A DNA stretch of 38,696 nt from Actinomycetes bacterium (lineage in GTDB: Bacteria; Actinomycetota; Acidimicrobiia; Acidimicrobiales; RAAP-2). The DNA is taken from positions 1-38,696 of the forward strand of contig JAJXTB010000011.1 in NCBI GenBank assembly GCA_021784205.1, read 5' to 3'. Positions 6,703-14,702 of the stretch are shown piece by piece (position 1 is the first letter of the stretch; the number at the start of each line of letters is the position of its first letter). The position numbers were made by a program, and so were the translations under genes. The notes under the pieces are model-generated. The model had not been told where the DNA came from. It did no database searches and saw only the letters and a program-made list of their open reading frames with translations.

Positions 6703-7991
6703 AGCAGTGGCAGGTACCGATCGAGCTCGAAGGGGGTGACCTGGCCGCGGTAGGCGTCCCACTCGGCGCGCTTGTTGCGCAGGAACCACTCGACCTGATG
6801 CTCGCCCAGGGTCTCGAGTAGCAGCTCCGAGCGCTCCATCAGGTCTACGGCCTCGGCCAGCGACTGGGGCAGTGGCACGCGGGCCTCGCCCTCGCCGGGC
6901 AGCTCGTAGTCGCCAGCGACCCCGCGCAGCCCGGCCGCGAGGATGACCGCGAAGGCGAGGTACGGGTTCGCTGCCGGATCGGGCGCGCGGTACTCGACGC
7001 GCGTCGAGTCAAGTCGCCCGGGCTTGACCGAGGGCACGCGCACCAGCGCGGCCGTGTCCAAGCGCGCCCAGTCGGCTCCGACCGGGGCCTCGACGCCGGG
7101 CACCAGGCGCTTGTAGGAGTTGACCCACTGGTTGGTGATCGCGGTGATCTCGGGCGCGTGGGCGACGAGTCCGGCGATGAACTTGGTTGCCACGTCGCTC
7201 AGCCCGTAGGGGCCGTCGCCGATGAAGGCGTTCTCCTCGTCGCGCCACAGCGAGAGGTGCAGGTGCATGCCCGAGCCCTGCACGCCGACGAGCGGCTTGG
7301 GCATGAAGCTGGCGTAGACCCCGGCCTGGCGGGCGAGCTCCTTCACGACCAGACGCAGGGTCATCACCGTGTCGGCCATGGTGAGAGCGTCGGTGTAACG
7401 CAGGTCGATCTCGTGCTGGCCCGGGGCGTCCTCGTGCTGGGCGTGCTCGACGCCGACTCCCATCTCCTCGAGGGTCAGGACCGTTCGCCGGCGCAGCTGG
7501 CTCGCGGTGTCGTCGGCCAACAAGTCGAAATAGCTGCCTTGATCCAGCGGTTCGGGCTGTCCGTGGCCCGAGGCGAAGTAGAAGTACTCCACCTCGGGGG
7601 CGACGAAGAAGGTGTAGCCCACCGCGCGGGCGCGATCGAGCACGCGGCGAAGCTGCTGACGCGGGCAGCCGTCGAAGGGCGTGCCGTCGATGTTGACGAT
7701 GTCACAGAAGACTCGCGCGATCCCCGCGCCCTCCTCGTACCAGGGCAGCAGCTGAAACGTCGTGAGGTCGGGTCGGGCCAGAACGTCGGACTCGCGCACG
7801 CGAGAGAAGCCGTCGATCGAGCTGCCGTCAAAGGTCATTCCCTGGTCGAGGGCGTCTTCGAGCTCGGCCGGGGTGACGTGGAAGGCCTTGGGTCGCCCGA
7901 GGACGTCGGTGAACCAGAGCTGGACGAAGCGGATGCCCCGCTCCTCCACGGTTCGCAGCACGTACTGGGCCTGGCTTTGCATGCTGGACAT
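6699..7991 (-). CDS. glnA: glutamine synthetase type I (GlnA2-like)
   Basis: This 430-residue enzyme has the GSI N-terminal beta-grasp domain (about 15-100, with TFDGSSIDGF) and the catalytic domain (FVAPEVEYF metal ligands, QHEID, GSGMHLHLSL, the latch region and RVEYRAPDPAANPYLAFA). It makes glutamine from glutamate, ammonia and ATP. The C-terminal segment with DAYRGQVTPFELDRYLPLL ends like actinobacterial GlnA2, and the tyrosine adenylylation motif of GSI-beta (NLYDLPP) is not visible, so GSI-alpha is favoured. Start ATG 7991 has GGAAGG 7 nt upstream; the in-frame ATG 8021 does not. The glnR-like gene follows with a 4-bp overlap, and glnII is upstream behind a terminator. Confidence 0.93.
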   Translation of the reverse strand: MSSMQSQAQYVLRTVEERGIRFVQLWFTDVLGRPKAFHVTPAELEDALDQGMTFDGSSIDGFSRVRESDVLARPDLTTFQLLPWYEEGAGIARVFCDIVNIDGTPFDGCPRQQLRRVLDRARAVGYTFFVAPEVEYFYFASGHGQPEPLDQGSYFDLLADDTASQLRRRTVLTLEEMGVGVEHAQHEDAPGQHEIDLRYTDALTMADTVMTLRLVVKELARQAGVYASFMPKPLVGVQGSGMHLHLSLWRDEENAFIGDGPYGLSDVATKFIAGLVAHAPEITAITNQWVNSYKRLVPGVEAPVGADWARLDTAALVRVPSVKPGRLDSTRVEYRAPDPAANPYLAFAVILAAGLRGVAGDYELPGEGEARVPLPQSLAEAVDLMERSELLLETLGEHQVEWFLRNKRAEWDAYRGQVTPFELDRYLPLL

Positions 7992-8020
7992 TCTCGCACC
8001 TTCCTCGACCCGCGAAAGCA

Positions 8021-8052
8021 CGAAGCCCGCCGCCCGAGAGCGGCGGGCTTCG
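8021..8052 (-). terminator. strong hairpin, likely terminator after glnII
   Basis: CGAAGCCCGCCGC at 8021-8033 is perfectly complementary to GCGGCGGGCTTCG at 8040-8052, giving a 13-bp GC-rich stem with a 6-nt loop, 6 nt beyond the glnII stop on the minus strand. The trailing sequence (TGCTTTCGCG) has only a poor U-run, so it is an I-shaped actinobacterial-type terminator candidate. It also separates glnII from glnA. Confidence 0.75.
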
Positions 8053-8058
8053 TCGCGA

Positions 8059-9141
8059 CTAGCGCCGCGCCGTCTTCGTCGGCGCCTTCTTGGCGGGAGC
8101 CTTCTTCGCCGGGGCCCTCTTCGGGGCCGACGCCTTGGCGCTCGCCGCGCCGCAGATTGTCTCGACCATCAGGCGCGCCACGACGTAGGGGTCGACGTTG
8201 GCATTGGGGCGACGGTCCTCGAGGTATCCGCGCTTGTCGCGCGCCACGCCGCCGGGGATGCGCACCGAGGAGCCGCGGTCGCTCACGCCGTAGGAGAACT
8301 TGGACCAGTGCGCGGTCTCGTGCGCGCCGGTGAGTCGGTCCTCGATGCCCTCGCCGTAGTTGGAGATGTGCTCCTTCACGCGCGTGCCGAGCGCCTCACA
8401 GGCCGCGATGATCGCGTCCCAGCCGCCGGGGGCGCGCATCTGCTTGGTCGAGAAGTTGGTGTGGGCCCCGGCGCCGTTCCAGTCGCCCTTGATGGGCTTC
8501 GCGTCCCAGCTGACGTCGACGCCGAAGTCCTCGGCGATGCGCTCGAGCAGCCAGCGCGCGGTCCAGAGCTGGTCGCCCACTTCGACGGTGCCGAGCACGC
8601 CGATCTGGAACTCCCACTGGCCCATCATCACCTCGGCGTTGGTGCCCTCGATGCCCAGGCCCGCGCGCAGGCAGGCCGCCGTGTGGGCCTCGACGATCTC
8701 ACGTCCGGGCATCTTCGAGCCGCCGACGCCGCAGTAGTACGGGCCCTGGGGGGCGGGGTATCCCACCTCGGGCCAGCCGTAGGGGCGCCCGTCCTGGAAG
8801 AACGTGTACTCCTGCTCGATGCCGAACATCGGAGCAAAGCTGGCGTAGTGCTTGGCCACCGCGACCGCCGCGGCGCGGGTGTTGGTCACGTGGGGGGTCA
8901 TGTCGGGGTTCAGCACCTCGCACATGACGAGCACGTCCTTGGGCCCGCGCAGGGGGTCGGAGCACGTGAAGACCGGGCGCAGCACGCAGTCCGAGAAGTG
9001 GCCGGTCGCCTGGTTGGTGCTCGAGCCGTCGAAGCCCCAGATGTCGGGCTGCTTGCCGTCGGCGACGATGCGCGTCTTGGAGCGCAGCTTGCGCGTGGGC
9101 TCCGTCCCGTCGATCCAGATGTACTCGGCCTGATACGCCAC
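8059..9141 (-). CDS. glnII: glutamine synthetase type II (eukaryotic-like) with Lys-Ala-Pro tail
   Basis: The first 330 residues are a complete type II glutamine synthetase: WGFDGSST, FGIEQEYTF, GTNAEVMMGQWEFQIG, DWNGAGAHTNFST and the C-terminal RPNANVDPYVVARLM. GSII is typical of eukaryotes and occurs in Streptomyces, Frankia and rhizobia as a second, ammonium-repressed enzyme that is not adenylylated. The last 27 residues are an added basic tail of AKKAP-like repeats, not part of the enzyme fold. GTG 9141 has AAAGGAG 6 nt upstream. It is divergent from nadE, which consumes glutamine. Confidence 0.95.
   Translation of the reverse strand: MAYQAEYIWIDGTEPTRKLRSKTRIVADGKQPDIWGFDGSSTNQATGHFSDCVLRPVFTCSDPLRGPKDVLVMCEVLNPDMTPHVTNTRAAAVAVAKHYASFAPMFGIEQEYTFFQDGRPYGWPEVGYPAPQGPYYCGVGGSKMPGREIVEAHTAACLRAGLGIEGTNAEVMMGQWEFQIGVLGTVEVGDQLWTARWLLERIAEDFGVDVSWDAKPIKGDWNGAGAHTNFSTKQMRAPGGWDAIIAACEALGTRVKEHISNYGEGIEDRLTGAHETAHWSKFSYGVSDRGSSVRIPGGVARDKRGYLEDRRPNANVDPYVVARLMVETICGAASAKASAPKRAPAKKAPAKKAPTKTARR
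8062..8142 (-). repeat. AKKAP-repeat C-terminal tail of GlnII
   Basis: About 27 codons encode a histone-H1-like segment with the unit PAKKA repeated (APAKKAPAKKAPTK) and no acidic residue. Very similar repeats end the topA product in this window. Such tails bind nucleic acid or other polyanions in other proteins; a role in glutamine synthetase is unknown. Confidence 0.8.
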
Positions 9142-9276
9142 GGTTGCTCCTTTACTGTGACCGTCTCGGTCGCTATTCAGTCTGACGGGTCGCGACGCTC
9201 GTTCTTCCGGGTTGTGTTAACCGCGTGTGAATAGTTGGCCTCCTCGACTCCGTGGCGCCACCGGTAGGCTTCGCTC
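9142..9276. promoter_or_regulatory. divergent glnII/nadE control region
   Basis: This 135-bp spacer must hold promoters for both genes. It contains TAGGCT at 9265-9270, 6 nt before the nadE GTG (leaderless type), and the glnII ribosome-binding site near 9148-9154. GTTAAC at 9216-9221 with GTTCTTC at 9201-9207 is a loose match, read on the minus strand, to the GTnAC/GAAAC half-sites of actinobacterial GlnR boxes. The GlnR box is speculative. Confidence 0.4.
9265..9270 (+). promoter_or_regulatory. candidate -10 element (TAGGCT) for nadE
   Basis: TAGGCT is followed by 6 nt and then GTG 9277, with no Shine-Dalgarno. It fits the leaderless pattern seen for several other operon-first genes here. 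Confidence 0.45.
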
Positions 9277-11040
9277 GTGCCGGTCGTGCGCCTCGCTCTC
9301 GCCCAGATGAACGCCGTGGTCGGGGACTTCGCGCGCAACGTCGAGACCCTGACGCGCTTTCGCAACCAAGCAGCCTCCGTGGGCGCGGACCTCGTCGCCA
9401 CGCCCGAGCTCTCCCTGCTGGGCTATCCGCCCGAGGACCTCCTGTTGAAGGAGGGCTTCATCGACGCCGCCGACGAGGCCCTCGTCGGGCTGCGCGAGGC
9501 GCCGGGCCTGCCGCCAATCCTGGTGGGCACGGTGGTGAAGGAGGCCCCCGGCGAGATCTCCCTGGCGCCCTCGAGCGACTGGCGCGACGTCGCCGCCGCC
9601 GACGAGCGACCTCCCGACGTCGCCAACGCCCTGGTGGTGCTGAACGAGGGGCTGGTCGCCACGGCGACGAAGCGATTGTTGCCCAACTACGAGGTCTTCG
9701 ACGAGCGGCGCTACTTTCACTCCGGCGTCGGAGCGCACACGATCGTGAACGTGAACGGCGTCGCCGTGGGCCTTTTGATCTGCGAAGACGTCTGGACCGA
9801 GAACGGCCCGGCGGCTGAGCTCGCCGCCCAGGGCGCCACGCTGCTCGTGGTGGCCAACGCCTCACCCTTTGCGCGCGGGCGCCGCGGCGAGCGTGAGGCC
9901 ATGCTGGCCGCGCGCGCGAGAGAGACCAACTGCCCGATCGCCTACGTGAACCTGGTTGGCGGCCAGGACGAGCTGGTCTTCGACGGCCAGAGCGTCGTCG
10001 TCGATGCAACCGGCGCCGTGCTCGCCCGGGCGCGCACGTTCACCGAGGAACTGCTCGTCGTCGACGTCGAGGCCCGCGCCGGTGCGGCCGGCGTCGCCCT
10101 CGACGTGGCCTACCCACGCGACGAGCGCCACGTGCGCGCGGCCGCCGTCAACGCCATCGCCGAGCCGCCGAGCGAGATCGCCGAGATCTACGACGCGCTG
10201 GTGATGGGCACGCGCGACTACCTCTGGAAGAACGGGTTCCGCTCGGTGGTGATCGCCATCTCCGGCGGGGTCGACTCCTCGCTCGTGGCCACCATCGCGG
10301 TCGACGCCGTAGGCGCGCGCGCGGTGCGCGGCTTCGCGATGCCGAGTCGCTACTCCTCGGAGCACTCGCTGTCCGACGCCTACGACCTGGGCGCGCGCCT
10401 CGACATCGAGGTCACGTCCGTGCCGATCGAGCCGGCCCACGCCGCACTCGCCTCAATGCTCGAAGACGTCTTGCTCGGCGAGCCGATGGGACTGACCGAC
10501 GAGAACCTCCAGAGCCGCATCCGCGGGGTCGTGCTGATGGCGATCTCGAACGCGACCGGGGCGATCGTTCTCACGACCGGCAACAAGTCCGAGATGGCGG
10601 TGGGATACTCCACGCTTTACGGTGACTCCGCCGGGGGCTTCGCGGTGATCAAGGACGTGCCCAAGCTGCTCGTCTACGAGTTGTGCCGATTTCGCAACGC
10701 CCGCGCCCGCGAGGCCGGCGACCCCGAGCCGATCTCGGCCGCGGTACTCGCGAAGGCGCCTTCGGCCGAGCTGCGCCCGGATCAGCGCGACGACCAGTCC
10801 CTGCCCCCCTACGAACTGCTCGACCCGCTGCTGGAGGCCTACGTCGAGGGCGACGCGACCGCCGAAGAGCTCGTCGCGGCGGGACACGACGCCGAGCTGG
10901 TCGCGCGCATCACGCGCCTGGTCGACGCGGCCGAGTACAAGCGGCGCCAGATGCCCCCGGGCGTAAGAATCTCGAAGAAGGCCTTCGGACGCGACCGGCG
11001 CATGCCCATTACCAACGCCTTTCGGGCACCCAAGTTGTGA
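9277..11040 (+). CDS. nadE: glutamine-dependent NAD+ synthetase
   Basis: The 587-residue protein joins a nitrilase-fold glutaminase domain (1-270) to an ATP-pyrophosphatase NAD synthetase domain (about 300-580). The glutaminase triad is visible as E44 (TPELSLLGY), K132 (TKRLLPNYEVFDERRYF) and C169 (LLICEDVW); the P-loop SGGVDSS starts at 329. It amidates nicotinate adenine dinucleotide with ammonia released from glutamine, the last step of NAD synthesis. Length is nearer the shorter bacterial NadE (about 540-590) than the 680-residue mycobacterial form. Divergent placement next to glutamine synthetase fits its need for glutamine. An uncharacterised gene overlaps its stop. Confidence 0.95.
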   Translation: MPVVRLALAQMNAVVGDFARNVETLTRFRNQAASVGADLVATPELSLLGYPPEDLLLKEGFIDAADEALVGLREAPGLPPILVGTVVKEAPGEISLAPSSDWRDVAAADERPPDVANALVVLNEGLVATATKRLLPNYEVFDERRYFHSGVGAHTIVNVNGVAVGLLICEDVWTENGPAAELAAQGATLLVVANASPFARGRRGEREAMLAARARETNCPIAYVNLVGGQDELVFDGQSVVVDATGAVLARARTFTEELLVVDVEARAGAAGVALDVAYPRDERHVRAAAVNAIAEPPSEIAEIYDALVMGTRDYLWKNGFRSVVIAISGGVDSSLVATIAVDAVGARAVRGFAMPSRYSSEHSLSDAYDLGARLDIEVTSVPIEPAHAALASMLEDVLLGEPMGLTDENLQSRIRGVVLMAISNATGAIVLTTGNKSEMAVGYSTLYGDSAGGFAVIKDVPKLLVYELCRFRNARAREAGDPEPISAAVLAKAPSAELRPDQRDDQSLPPYELLDPLLEAYVEGDATAEELVAAGHDAELVARITRLVDAAEYKRRQMPPGVRISKKAFGRDRRMPITNAFRAPKL

Positions 11041-11498
11041 GCGACGCGCGCCGTCACGTGGCCTCCTGCGTTGAGGCCATCTACCGGGGGCTGGGCGAGA
11101 GCGCGCCGACCTTCAGCCACGACGCCTACGTCGTGTGCCTGTTCGAGGCGGCGCGCACCTTCGGCGCCCTGGCCCACGACGTGCGAGACGCGCCCGTCGA
11201 GCCTCATCCGGTGATTCTCGAAATCTTCGCGCGCGCGAGTGACGAGCCCTCGGGGGCTCTCAGCCTCTACGCGCTCTCGATGGTGGTGGGCCCGCGCCTG
11301 CTGGTGACCCTGGCCGACCTCGCCGACCCGGCCTTTTCCGGCGTCGCCGAGGCGACGCGCCACCAGTTGATGGCCTGCGCGCGCCTCACCAGCCACCCCG
11401 AGGCCATCGATGATCCCGGCTTCGCCGCGGCCGCCCGGGACCTCGTGGTGCTCGCCGAAGCCAGCGGGAACGCTGAAAGTTTCCCTCTTCCCCACTAG
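11037..11498 (+). CDS. hypothetical protein, alpha-helical
   Basis: I do not recognise this 153-residue protein. GTG 11037 overlaps the nadE stop (GTGA), so it is probably translated from the nadE mRNA. The sequence is rich in Ala, Leu, Asp and His with no glycine-rich loop, signal peptide or membrane segment; it looks like six or so amphipathic helices with two Cys in the first half (SCVEAIY, VVCLFEA) and one later (MACARL). The codon pattern (G/C at third positions) is that of a real gene, and the frame fills the space between nadE and the sigma factor. The same frame is open further upstream inside nadE but that part is an out-of-frame shadow. Confidence 0.6.
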   Translation: MSDARRHVASCVEAIYRGLGESAPTFSHDAYVVCLFEAARTFGALAHDVRDAPVEPHPVILEIFARASDEPSGALSLYALSMVVGPRLLVTLADLADPAFSGVAEATRHQLMACARLTSHPEAIDDPGFAAAARDLVVLAEASGNAESFPLPH

Positions 11499-11513
11499 AG
11501 TTGCCTACCCCCG

Positions 11514-11519
11514 TATAAC
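11514..11519 (+). promoter_or_regulatory. candidate -10 element (TATAAC) for sigma factor gene
   Basis: TATAAC lies 36 nt before the ATG in an otherwise GC-rich spacer and sits inside an imperfect palindrome (ACCCC ... AGGGGT, 11507-11526). No convincing -35 is 16-18 bp upstream. The gene has a leader with GGGAGG, so this is a leadered transcript. Confidence 0.4.
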
Positions 11520-11555
11520 TAGGGGTGGCAGAAAATCCGGCTGGGAGGCATCACC

Positions 11556-12509
11556 ATGGCAAAAGACCGCGTAGATCGCGACGACGAGGACCTCGTTCGC
11601 CTCTACCTGTCCGACATCGGTCAGTACACGCTGCTGACCAAGGACGACGAGGTGCGCCTGGCCCAGACGATCGAGGAGGGCCGCGAGGCTAAGGCCGAGC
11701 TCGAAGCCGCCGAAGCCGACAAGAAGACCAAGCTCACCCCGACGCGCAAGGCCGCCCTCAAGCGGACCATTCACCGCGGCGACGAGGCCGAACGTGACTT
11801 CGTGCAGTCGAACCTGCGCCTGGTCGTCTCCATCGCCAAGAAGTACCAGGCCTCGGGCCTGCCCCTGCTCGACCTGATCCAGGAGGGCAATCTCGGCCTG
11901 ATGCACGCGGTCGAGAAGTTCGACTGGCGCAAGGGCTTTAAGTTCTCGACCTATGCCACCTGGTGGATCCGCCAGGCGATTACGCGCGGCATCGCCAACA
12001 CGGGGCGCACCATCCGTCTGCCGGTGCACGCCGGCGACACGCTGGCGCGCGTGCAGAAGGCCCAGTCGCGACTGGAACTCAAGTTTGGCCGTCCCCCGAC
12101 CATCCGCGAGCTCTGCGAGGAGTGCGAGATGCCCGAGGACAAGCTGATCGAGGCCCTGCGCTTTCGCTCCGAGCCGATCTCGCTGTCCGAGCCCTTGCGC
12201 GAAGACGGCGACGCCGAGCTCGGCGACGTGGTCGAGGACCGCTCGGCCGAGTCGCCCTTCGACGTGGCGGCCAAGGGCATGATGCCCGACGCGATCGCGC
12301 GCCTGCTCCAGCCCCTGGACGAGCGCGAGCAGCAGATCCTGCGCATGCGCTTCGGACTCGACGGAGCCGGCGAGCAGCGCACCCTCGAAGACGTCGGTGC
12401 CGTGATGGGACTGACCCGCGAGCGGATCCGCCAGATCGAGGCGCGCGCGATGTCCAAGTTGCGCCACCCGTCCTCGGACACCGGCGCGCGAGAGCTGTTG
12501 ACCCTCTAA
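11556..12509 (+). CDS. RNA polymerase sigma-70 factor, primary-like (SigA/SigB group)
   Basis: The 317-residue protein contains region 1.2 (about 10-45, DLVRLYLSDIGQYTLLT), region 2 (about 85-155, with NLRLVVSIAKKY, LDLIQEGNLGLMHAVEKFDW and FSTYATWWIRQAI), region 3 (165-240) and region 4 (250-310, with LTRERIRQIEARAMSKLRH). It directs core polymerase to -10/-35 promoters. There is no region 1.1 and no acidic N-terminal extension, so it could be a short primary sigma factor or a group 2 paralogue such as SigB. An Ala/Glu/Lys-rich insertion (45-70) lies in the helix linker before region 2. ATG 11556 has GGGAGG 7 nt upstream. Its stop is shared with the convergent HAD gene (CTAA). Confidence 0.9.
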   Translation: MAKDRVDRDDEDLVRLYLSDIGQYTLLTKDDEVRLAQTIEEGREAKAELEAAEADKKTKLTPTRKAALKRTIHRGDEAERDFVQSNLRLVVSIAKKYQASGLPLLDLIQEGNLGLMHAVEKFDWRKGFKFSTYATWWIRQAITRGIANTGRTIRLPVHAGDTLARVQKAQSRLELKFGRPPTIRELCEECEMPEDKLIEALRFRSEPISLSEPLREDGDAELGDVVEDRSAESPFDVAAKGMMPDAIARLLQPLDEREQQILRMRFGLDGAGEQRTLEDVGAVMGLTRERIRQIEARAMSKLRHPSSDTGARELLTL

Positions 12510-13273
12510 CGCCGGCGGAACCGGGACTGGCCCAGCAGGGCCGCGATCCCGATGATGATGGCCGAGAAGAAGAAGGGCGTGTGCGAACGCGCCCGGTCGT
12601 GCACGCGCACCGGGTGCGTGAAGCTCAGCACCGGCCATTCGCTCTCGTGGGCGATGCGAGCGAGCGCCCGATCGGGGTTGACCGCGAAGGGGTGTCCCAC
12701 GCAGCGCAGCATCGGCTCGTCGGTCTCGGAGTCGGAGTAGGCGAAGGAATCGGCGAGGTCGATGCCGCGCCGAGCCGCGAGCTCGCGAATCGCCACCGCC
12801 TTGTTCGCGCCCTGGGCGAAGAACTCCATCTCGCCGGTGAACTTGCCGTTCTCGTCGATGCGGGCCTTGGAGGCGATCGCCCCGGTGATGCCCAGCAGCG
12901 CCGCGAAGGGCTCGACGATCTCCTCGGGCGACATCGACACCAGCCAGACCTCGTCGCCCTGGATGCGGTGGTGGTCGATCAGTTCGAGCGCCTCGTCGTA
13001 GATCAGGGGCTCGATGACGTGATTGATGGTTTCGTCGACCAGCTCGCGCACCTCGTCGCGGTCCCAGCCCTTGGTGACCTTGAGGACCGATTCGCGAATC
13101 TTGGTCAGGCGCTTCTCGTCGGCGCCAAATCGCATGAAGAGCAGCTGGGACAGGACGGCCCAGACCAGGGTGCGTCGGTGCAGGAGGCCTCGGGCGTGGA
13201 ACTCGGGGCCCAGGGCGACGAGTGAGCTCTTGGCGATGACCGTCTTGTCCAGGTCGAAGAAGGCCGCGCGCAC
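12506..13273 (-). CDS. HAD-IB family phosphatase with C-terminal membrane segment
   Basis: The 255-residue protein has HAD motif I FDLDKT (residues 6-11; nucleophile Asp6... DLDKT), motif II VSMSPEE, and motif III/IV region FAYSDSETDEPML. It belongs to the SerB-like HAD-IB group of phosphatases found widely in actinobacteria, including 1-acylglycerol and phosphoserine-type members; the substrate is not evident. A hydrophobic stretch FFFSAIIIGIAALLG (about 234-248) near the C terminus may anchor it in the membrane. GTG 13273 lies 6 nt after TAGCAT, so the gene is probably leaderless. It converges with the sigma factor gene. Confidence 0.85.
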   Translation of the reverse strand: MRAAFFDLDKTVIAKSSLVALGPEFHARGLLHRRTLVWAVLSQLLFMRFGADEKRLTKIRESVLKVTKGWDRDEVRELVDETINHVIEPLIYDEALELIDHHRIQGDEVWLVSMSPEEIVEPFAALLGITGAIASKARIDENGKFTGEMEFFAQGANKAVAIRELAARRGIDLADSFAYSDSETDEPMLRCVGHPFAVNPDRALARIAHESEWPVLSFTHPVRVHDRARSHTPFFFSAIIIGIAALLGQSRFRRR

Positions 13274-13279
13274 GTAGTC

Positions 13280-13285
13280 ATGCTA
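13280..13285 (-). promoter_or_regulatory. candidate -10 element (TAGCAT) for HAD gene
   Basis: TAGCAT ends 6 nt before GTG 13273 with no Shine-Dalgarno. This suggests the HAD gene is transcribed separately from the trkA pair although they lie on the same strand only 36 bp apart. Confidence 0.45.
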
Positions 13286-13309
13286 GGTCGCGCCCTTTTT
13301 CGGCGAAGT

Positions 13310-13978
13310 TCAGCCGATGAAAGCGTCGGCGCAGTCCTGGGTCGCGCCTTCGCGGGCCATCAGGATCACGTGGTCGTGCTCGAGGAAGCGCATCGTCGGC
13401 ACCGGGGTGAGCGGTTGCTCGGCGCGCACCACGACCACCACGCGCACCGAGTCCGACAGCCGCAGCTCGTCGAGGGTCAGTCCCTGGGCGACGGCCGGCG
13501 CGTCGGCGGCGAGGGTCACCTCGATCAGCTTCATCTTGCCGTCGGCCAGATCCATGAGCTTGATGATCGAGCCCACCTCGACGGCCTCGTCGACGAGCGA
13601 CGTGATGAGAGCCGGCGTCGACACCGACACGTCCACGCCCCAACTGGAGTTGAAGAGCCACTCGTTGCGCGAGTTGTTGATGCGCGAGATCACTCGCGGC
13701 ACGCCGAACTCCTGCTTGGAGAGCCAGCTCACCACCAGGTTGTCCTCGTCGTCGCCGGTCGCGGCGATGACGACGTCGGCGCTTCGAAGGTCGGCCGCGG
13801 CCAAGTTGGCGTACTCACAGGCATCGGCGGCCATGACGTTCACTCCGGGCAGCTGGGACTTGAGCCGCTCGGCGCGAAGGCTGTCCTGCTCGAGCAGGGC
13901 GACGTCGTGGTGGCGATCCATCAGGTCGAGGGCGATCGCGGTGCCCACCGACCCGCCGCCGGCGATGACGACCCTCAC
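13310..13978 (-). CDS. trkA: TrkA-type potassium channel/transporter regulatory protein (second copy)
   Basis: The 222-residue protein has an RCK N domain with the nucleotide-binding loop VVIAGGGSVGTAIA (4-17) and an acidic residue ending beta-2, and a TrkA_C domain (about 140-218). It binds NAD(H), ATP or ADP and gates a membrane K+ transporter. The GTG start overlaps the stop of the other trkA gene (GTGA), giving a tandem pair like the actinobacterial ceoB/ceoC pair. The two proteins probably form a heteromeric ring. The expected TrkH/KtrB partner is absent; the permease gene is divergent next door. Confidence 0.92.
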   Translation of the reverse strand: MRVVIAGGGSVGTAIALDLMDRHHDVALLEQDSLRAERLKSQLPGVNVMAADACEYANLAAADLRSADVVIAATGDDEDNLVVSWLSKQEFGVPRVISRINNSRNEWLFNSSWGVDVSVSTPALITSLVDEAVEVGSIIKLMDLADGKMKLIEVTLAADAPAVAQGLTLDELRLSDSVRVVVVVRAEQPLTPVPTMRFLEHDHVILMAREGATQDCADAFIG

Positions 13979-14625
13979 GACGCCTCCGCGAGCAGCGCGC
14001 GCAGTTCGTCCATGCCCTGGTTGGTGACCATGAACTCGAGCATGTCGTCCTCCTGGGCGAAGAGGCCGTCGATGTTGACGCGTCCGACGCTCGCGCGGAT
14101 GAGCCCCACCACGCGCACGTTCTCGCCGACGTTGAAATACTCCAGGGGGCGCCCGGCGAGGTGGTCGGGCACGATGCGCTCGACCAGGTGCAGGCTGCCG
14201 GCGCCGTCGGTCCACTCGATCGACTCGTCCGAGGGCATCATCCAGCGCTTGACCTGCAGGGTCGTCCATAGCGAGGTGGCGACGGTCGGGATGCCCAACT
14301 TCATGTAGATGTCGGCGCGTTGGGGGTCGTAGATGCGTGCGACCACGTTCTTGATGTGGTAGTTGTCGCGGGCGATCCTCGCGCACAGGATGTTCGTGTT
14401 GTCGCCGCTGGTCACCGCGGCCAGGCCGTCGGCCTGGCTGGCCTCGGCCTTTTGGAGGATGTCGCGGTCGAATCCCGAGCCCACCAGCGTCCGGCCGTGG
14501 TAGCGCGTCAGGCGGCGCAGGGCGTCGCGGTTCTTGTCGATGATGACGACGCTGTGGCCCTCGTCGGAGAGCTGCATCGCGAGCTCCGAACCCACTCGGC
14601 CACAGCCCACGACGATGATATGCAC
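13975..14625 (-). CDS. trkA: TrkA-type potassium transporter regulatory protein (first copy)
   Basis: The 216-residue protein starts with the Rossmann loop HIIVVGCGRVGSELA (2-16) followed by VVIIDKNRDAL, the RCK N domain, and a TrkA_C domain with REFL-type core (ENVRVVGLIRASVGRVNI). It is 25-30% similar by eye to the second copy and forms an operon with it. GTG 14625 is preferred over the upstream ATG 14661 because the Rossmann strand begins immediately. The 77-bp spacer to the divergent permease gene suggests joint regulation of regulator and transporter. Confidence 0.92.
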   Translation of the reverse strand: MHIIVVGCGRVGSELAMQLSDEGHSVVIIDKNRDALRRLTRYHGRTLVGSGFDRDILQKAEASQADGLAAVTSGDNTNILCARIARDNYHIKNVVARIYDPQRADIYMKLGIPTVATSLWTTLQVKRWMMPSDESIEWTDGAGSLHLVERIVPDHLAGRPLEYFNVGENVRVVGLIRASVGRVNIDGLFAQEDDMLEFMVTNQGMDELRALLAEAS

Positions 14626-14689
14626 TGCAGTATCAGAGCACAACGGGCCGACGAGGTGCAACTAACGCAGCCTGTAGCCCCCTTTGGCT

Positions 14690-14695
14690 TAGTGT
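14690..14695 (+). promoter_or_regulatory. candidate -10 element (TAGTGT) for permease gene
   Basis: TAGTGT ends 7 nt before GTG 14703, with no ribosome-binding site. It overlaps the palindrome GTGATCAC (14694-14701), a possible operator. If this -10 is used, the in-frame GTG 14694 could not be the start. Confidence 0.45.
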
Positions 14696-14702
14696 GATCA
14701 CC

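Noticed and set aside
9252..9818. A plus-strand frame overlapping the nadE start
   Set aside because: It is a +1/+2 shadow of nadE, Arg/Gly-rich with no family resemblance.
13274..13309. A terminator between the trkA pair and the HAD gene
   Set aside because: The spacer has a T-run (CCCTTTTTCGG) but no stable hairpin in the right orientation.
14694..14702. GTG 14694 as the start of the permease gene
   Set aside because: It overlaps the TAGTGT -10 candidate; GTG 14703 has the correct leaderless spacing. The difference is only three residues.
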